Source: an uncultured Lachnospiraceae bacterium (lineage in GTDB: Bacteria; Bacillota; Clostridia; Lachnospirales; Lachnospiraceae). Taken from it: DNA of 8,283 bases. A program made the position numbers and the translations under genes. The DNA is taken from positions 1 to 8,283 of the forward strand of contig CAOJLW010000098.1 in NCBI GenBank assembly GCA_948438565.1, given 5' to 3'. The notes beneath the pieces are model-generated. The model worked only from the letters and a program-made list of their open reading frames with translations, ran no database searches and was not told the DNA's origin. This document shows positions 5,393-8,283 of this stretch, piece by piece. Every line of letters begins with the position of its first letter. Positions within the stretch are counted from its first letter, which is position 1.

Positions 5393-6883
5393 ATGATTGA
5401 TTGGATTTCAAGCGTTAACGGCGCGATCAACAGCTTTGTATGGGGCCTTCCCATGCTGGTGCTGTTGGTAGGAACGGGTATCCTGATGACGATGTTGACA
5501 AAAGTGTTTCAGATTACCCATATTGGGTATTGGATGAAGCATACGTTGGGCAGCATTTTTACGGATCGGCACATTACAAAACATACGGGTGAAGATGACC
5601 AGTCTATTTCGCAGTTTCAGTCCCTGTGTACGGCGTTAGCCGCTACGATTGGCACCGGCAACATCGTCGGTGTGGCGACGGCCTTAATATCCGGCGGCCC
5701 CGGGGCGATTTTTTGGATGTGGATCGTCGCGTTTTTTGGAATGATGACGAACTATTCGGAAAATGTGCTGGGTATTTATTACCGCAGGAAAAACGATAAA
5801 GGGGAATGGAGCGGAGGCGCAATGTACTATCTGCGGGACGGCTTGGGCAGCAAAACGGGCATGAAGCAGATAGGGGCAGTTCTGGCCGTATTATTTGCCG
5901 TATTTTGCCTGTTCGCATCTTTTGGAATTGGAAATATGAGTCAGATCAATTCCATTGCGGGCAATATGAAGGCGGCTTTTGACGTTCCCCCTTTTGTCAC
6001 TGGCATGGTCTTAATGGTTTTGGCGGCTCTGGTTATTTTGGGCGGCATTAAAAGAATTGCAAGCGTCACAGAAAAGCTGGTTCCGTTTATGGCGATTCTT
6101 TATATCGTGGGCGCTCTTACGATTTGCATTGTCAATATCGATCAGTTCGGCGCTGTTTTTGGCGCAATTTTTAAAGGGGCGTTTGCGATGAAAGCCGTAG
6201 GCGGCGGCATTGTAGGATCCGGTGTGAAGCTGGCTGTCACCTGGGGTATGAAACGAGGCGTATTCTCCAATGAGGCGGGACTTGGTTCTTCGGTTATGGT
6301 TCATTCCAGCTCCAATGTCAAAGAGCCGGTTCGGCAGGGGATGTGGGGAATATTTGAAGTGTTTGCAGATACGATCGTAGTCTGTACGTTGACGGCGTTT
6401 TCCGTATTGTCGTCCGGTCTGGTGGATTTAGAGACGGGAAAGGTGTTGAGCAGTTCGCCGGATTCGGCGTTGGTGGGCGAGGCTTTTTCGACGATATTTG
6501 GAAAAGCCGGGCCGGCGTTTATTGCGGTTGCAATTTTATTGTTTGCGTTTTCCACGGTGCTTGGGTGGAGTCATTATGGATCCAAGGCTTTTGAATATTT
6601 GTTTGGCGCAAAAGCTACGACCGTCTATCGCGTGATATTTATTGTCTTTATCCTAGGCGGAGCGACTATGAGCTTGGATTTAGCCTGGGATTTATCCGAT
6701 ACGTTTAACGGACTGATGGCGATTCCAAACTTAATCGGCGTTCTGGCTCTGTCGCCGATTGTGGCTAAAATTACAAAAAATTATATCAATCGAAAAATCA
6801 AGGGCAAACAGGAAGAACCCATGCTTTCGGCATTTCCGGATATTCAAAGGATGCAGGCGCGGAGACTGGATGCAAGCGATTGA
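5393..6883 (+). CDS. AGCS family sodium:alanine/glycine-type amino acid symporter
   Basis: This integral membrane carrier of 496 residues couples uptake of a small amino acid (alanine, glycine or, in some members, glutamine) to Na+ entry. Family landmarks are the periplasmic loop and helix reading FQSLCTALAATIGTGNIVGV (75-94), GGPGAIFWMW (101-110), SGGAMYYL near 140-147 and FSNEAGLGSS (291-300). About ten hydrophobic segments run from residue 18 to 458. The polar C-terminal tail (about 460-496) is cytoplasmic by expectation. The frame is open from an ATG at 5369, but that codon lies upstream of the purine-rich AAGGAGAGGAGAAGG (5377-5391). This SD region selects ATG 5393, which starts with MIDWISSVNG as homologues do. 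The gene stands alone between a promoter and a terminator. The exact substrate cannot be read from the sequence. Confidence 0.93.
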   Translation: MIDWISSVNGAINSFVWGLPMLVLLVGTGILMTMLTKVFQITHIGYWMKHTLGSIFTDRHITKHTGEDDQSISQFQSLCTALAATIGTGNIVGVATALISGGPGAIFWMWIVAFFGMMTNYSENVLGIYYRRKNDKGEWSGGAMYYLRDGLGSKTGMKQIGAVLAVLFAVFCLFASFGIGNMSQINSIAGNMKAAFDVPPFVTGMVLMVLAALVILGGIKRIASVTEKLVPFMAILYIVGALTICIVNIDQFGAVFGAIFKGAFAMKAVGGGIVGSGVKLAVTWGMKRGVFSNEAGLGSSVMVHSSSNVKEPVRQGMWGIFEVFADTIVVCTLTAFSVLSSGLVDLETGKVLSSSPDSALVGEAFSTIFGKAGPAFIAVAILLFAFSTVLGWSHYGSKAFEYLFGAKATTVYRVIFIVFILGGATMSLDLAWDLSDTFNGLMAIPNLIGVLALSPIVAKITKNYINRKIKGKQEEPMLSAFPDIQRMQARRLDASD

Positions 6884-6927
6884 TGGGAGGGATATCTGCC
6901 CAATGCAGTGTCTGATGCCGTATGATG

Positions 6928-6958
6928 GCGGAGCGTTGATAAGCGCTCCGCTTTTGTT
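6928..6958 (+). terminator. Intrinsic terminator of the AGCS symporter gene
   Basis: GCGGAGCG (6928-6935) and CGCTCCGC (6944-6951) form a perfect eight-bp GC-rich stem with an eight-base loop, followed by TTTTGTT. It lies 44 bases past the stop codon and separates the carrier gene from the trmB-lysA unit. Confidence 0.88.
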
Positions 6959-7060
6959 ATTTCACAGGAAAGACCTTTCTGCTATAAAGCATGAAAGTAT
7001 TTGACTTTCCTATGAAACAAAAACCCTCCGGGAGGATGCGTACATCTTTTTATGTTTTGC

Positions 7061-7089
7061 TTGACAGATGCAAGAAAAAGTCCTATAGT
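7061..7089 (+). promoter_or_regulatory. Strong sigma-A-type promoter of the trmB-like/lysA unit
   Basis: TTGACA (7061-7066) and TATAGT (7084-7089) are separated by exactly 17 bases, a 6 of 6 and 5 of 6 consensus match. This is the best promoter in the window. Transcription would begin near 7096, leaving only about 29 bases before the regulator start. That is far too short for a lysine riboswitch. Confidence 0.8.
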
Positions 7090-7109
7090 ATCCCTATCTA
7101 GTACTACTA
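7086..7109. promoter_or_regulatory. Candidate operator made of TAGTA/TACTA elements
   Basis: TAGTA occurs at 7086-7090 and 7099-7103. Its complement TACTA occurs at 7102-7106 and 7105-7109. The perfect palindrome TAGTACTA sits at 7099-7106. The cluster runs from the -10 element across the expected transcription start, where a bound repressor would block initiation. Autoregulation by the TrmB-type protein encoded next is the simplest guess, but no binding evidence exists in the sequence itself. Confidence 0.35.
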
Positions 7110-7124
7110 TTAGAAGGTGAATGC

Positions 7125-7832
7125 ATGGATACAAACCAATTGATTGAAGGCTTGATGTGTTTTGGAATGACAAGGCAGGAGGCGACGGTGTATCTGTGCC
7201 TGGCGCGGAATGGTGAATTGACCGGTTATGAAGCGGCCAAGCAGACGGCTATTTCCCGTTCCAATGTCTATAATGCATTGGCTGGCCTTGCGGATAAAGG
7301 AGCGGCTTATACGCGTGAGGGCACGGCAGTCCGTTATCATGCGGTGGACATAGGGGAATTTTGCGCCAATAAGATACGCGCTTTAGAAGAGGTCAGGCTG
7401 GGGCTGGTCGCCGCTATGCCGAAACCACAGACAGAACCGGAAGGTTATTTGACTATTAACGGAGAGGAGCATATCCGTGATAAAGTCAAAAATATGATCA
7501 CGGCCTCCAAAGAGCGCGTCTATCTTTCTATGGCGGGGCGTTTTGTCCGGATATTTGAACAGGAAATTAAAAAAGCGGTGGACGCCGGGAAAAAAGTAGC
7601 GCTTTTAACAGACGTTCCGGTGGCAATCGAAGGGGTTCTGTTTTATCAAACTGAGGACAAGGCTTGGCAGATTGGCGTGATCACCGATTCGGCCAACGTG
7701 CTTACCGGGGAAATGGGCAAAGGTGAAGCAAGCTGCGCGCTCTATTCCGGCCAGCCGAATTTTGTGCAGGTGTTTAAGGATTCCATGCGCAACGAAATAA
7801 AATTAATACAACTTTTGAAGGGAGAATCATAA
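7125..7832 (+). CDS. TrmB family transcriptional regulator
   Basis: This cytoplasmic regulator of 235 residues has an N-terminal winged helix-turn-helix of the TrmB type (about 4-75). The opening LIEGLMCFGMTRQEATVYLCL and recognition helix region AISRSNVYNALAGLADKG are characteristic, as is the following wing-like TREGTAVRYHAVD. Residues about 107-232 form an effector or dimerisation domain with a phospholipase D-like fold, by family inference, ending in GQPNFVQVFKDSMRNEIKLIQL. The start is supported by AAGGTGA (7114-7120) before ATG 7125. The stop codon is one base before the lysA start, and the lysA ribosome binding site lies within the last codons, so the two are coupled. TrmB proteins often respond to sugars; here the neighbour suggests control linked to lysine or diaminopimelate, which is inference. 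Confidence 0.87.
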   Translation: MDTNQLIEGLMCFGMTRQEATVYLCLARNGELTGYEAAKQTAISRSNVYNALAGLADKGAAYTREGTAVRYHAVDIGEFCANKIRALEEVRLGLVAAMPKPQTEPEGYLTINGEEHIRDKVKNMITASKERVYLSMAGRFVRIFEQEIKKAVDAGKKVALLTDVPVAIEGVLFYQTEDKAWQIGVITDSANVLTGEMGKGEASCALYSGQPNFVQVFKDSMRNEIKLIQLLKGES

Positions 7833-7833
7833 T

Positions 7834-8283
7834 ATGAGAAAAGAACCATTTGTGTCCCAGGAGAAATTGCAGGAAATTGCAAAAACCTATCCGACGCCAT
7901 TTTATTTATATGACGAAAAGGGCATTCGAGAAAATGCGCAGGCAGTGCGGGAAGCGTTTGCATGGAATCCGGGATTTCGGGAATATTTTGCCGTCAAAGC
8001 GACGCCGAATCCGTTTTTGCTTCGGATTTTAAAAGAATACGGCTGCGGCTGCGACTGCTCTTCTATGACGGAGCTGATGCTGGCGGATGCAGCCGGATTT
8101 TCGAGAGAAGAGATTATGTTTTCTTCCAACGATACGCCTGCGGAAGAATTTGTATTTGCGGACAAGCTGAATGCGATCATTAATTTAGACGATTTTACGC
8201 ATATTGATTTTCTCGAAAAAACCATTGGCAGGATTCCGGAGACGATTAGCTGCCGTTTTAATCCGGGCGGCGTCTTTAAAATC
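7834..8283 (+). CDS. lysA: Diaminopimelate decarboxylase, N-terminal 150 residues (cut by window end)
   Basis: This is the start of a PLP-dependent fold III decarboxylase. It would convert meso-diaminopimelate to L-lysine and CO2, the last step of lysine synthesis, in the cytoplasm. The N-terminal region reads TPFYLYDEKGIREN (21-34). The PLP lysine is expected at Lys55 in YFAVKATPNP, and barrel elements GCGCDCSSMTEL (70-81) and FNPGG (142-146) follow. The first 150 codons are open to the end of the window; full-length relatives are about 400 residues, so the C-terminal domain is missing only because the window stops. GAAGGGAG (7817-7824) lies nine bases before the ATG and within the end of the upstream regulator gene. 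A related decarboxylase of the same fold (for ornithine/arginine or carboxynorspermidine) cannot be fully excluded without the C-terminus. Confidence 0.88.
   Translation, partial: MRKEPFVSQEKLQEIAKTYPTPFYLYDEKGIRENAQAVREAFAWNPGFREYFAVKATPNPFLLRILKEYGCGCDCSSMTELMLADAAGFSREEIMFSSNDTPAEEFVFADKLNAIINLDDFTHIDFLEKTIGRIPETISCRFNPGGVFKI

Noticed and set aside
5242..6977. The 12-mer AGGAAAGACCTT occurs at 5242-5253 and at 6966-6977, each shortly after a terminator.
   Set aside because: A window of this size is expected to contain a couple of repeated 12-mers by chance, and flanking bases do not align well. Only the similar position is curious.
6903..7004. Small 33-codon frame starting with MQCLMPYDGG after the AGCS gene, preceded by GGGAGGG.
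   Set aside because: It runs straight through the intrinsic terminator hairpin and T-run, and its sequence resembles no known protein family.
7023..7036. CCTCC-G-GGAGG inverted repeat before the trmB promoter.
   Set aside because: The usable stem is only about four pairs with a tiny loop. A T-run follows only on the minus strand, where no gene needs a terminator.

Overview
The window looks like ordinary chromosome of an anaerobic Bacillota, most likely class Clostridia. Almost every gene has a strong AGGAGG-type ribosome binding site. The promoters are TTGACA/TATAAT-like with 17-bp spacers, the terminators are hairpin plus T-run, and an anaerobe-type flavodiiron protein follows a rubredoxin. 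The genus cannot be fixed from the sequence alone. I see no tRNA, rRNA, CRISPR array, transposase or phage gene, and no gene-free stretch longer than about 300 bases.

Layout. (1) Positions 1-1285, plus strand: the last codons of a rubredoxin or rubredoxin domain, then fprA, an A-type flavodiiron protein. Together they form an electron donor and oxygen/NO reductase module. (2) 1363-2127, plus: a GufA-type ZIP metal transporter. Its start region is a perfect 14-bp inverted repeat with the Shine-Dalgarno in the apical loop and the AUG in the stem. (3) 2093-2959, minus: an AraC-family regulator with a GyrI-like effector domain, converging on and overlapping the ZIP gene by 35 bp. (4) 3125-3934, minus: a soluble SLT-type lytic transglycosylase with its own terminator. 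Upstream of it lies an AT-rich array of 20-21-bp tandem repeats, which separates it from the divergent azlC. (5) 4149-5208, plus: azlC-azlD, a two-subunit branched-chain amino acid exporter, closed by a terminator. (6) 5393-6883, plus: an AGCS sodium:amino acid symporter with its own promoter and terminator. (7) 7125-8283, plus: a TrmB-family regulator translationally tied to a truncated lysA (diaminopimelate decarboxylase) behind a very good promoter.

The right half (azlCD, AGCS carrier, lysA) has an amino-acid theme: efflux, sodium-coupled uptake and the last step of lysine synthesis. The left half concerns oxidative defence and metal uptake. These are mostly separate transcription units set apart by terminators, not one pathway. 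No wholly new multi-gene system stands out. The most unusual signals are the hairpin around the ZIP start codon, the tandem repeat array at 3960-4054 and the TrmB-lysA pairing.
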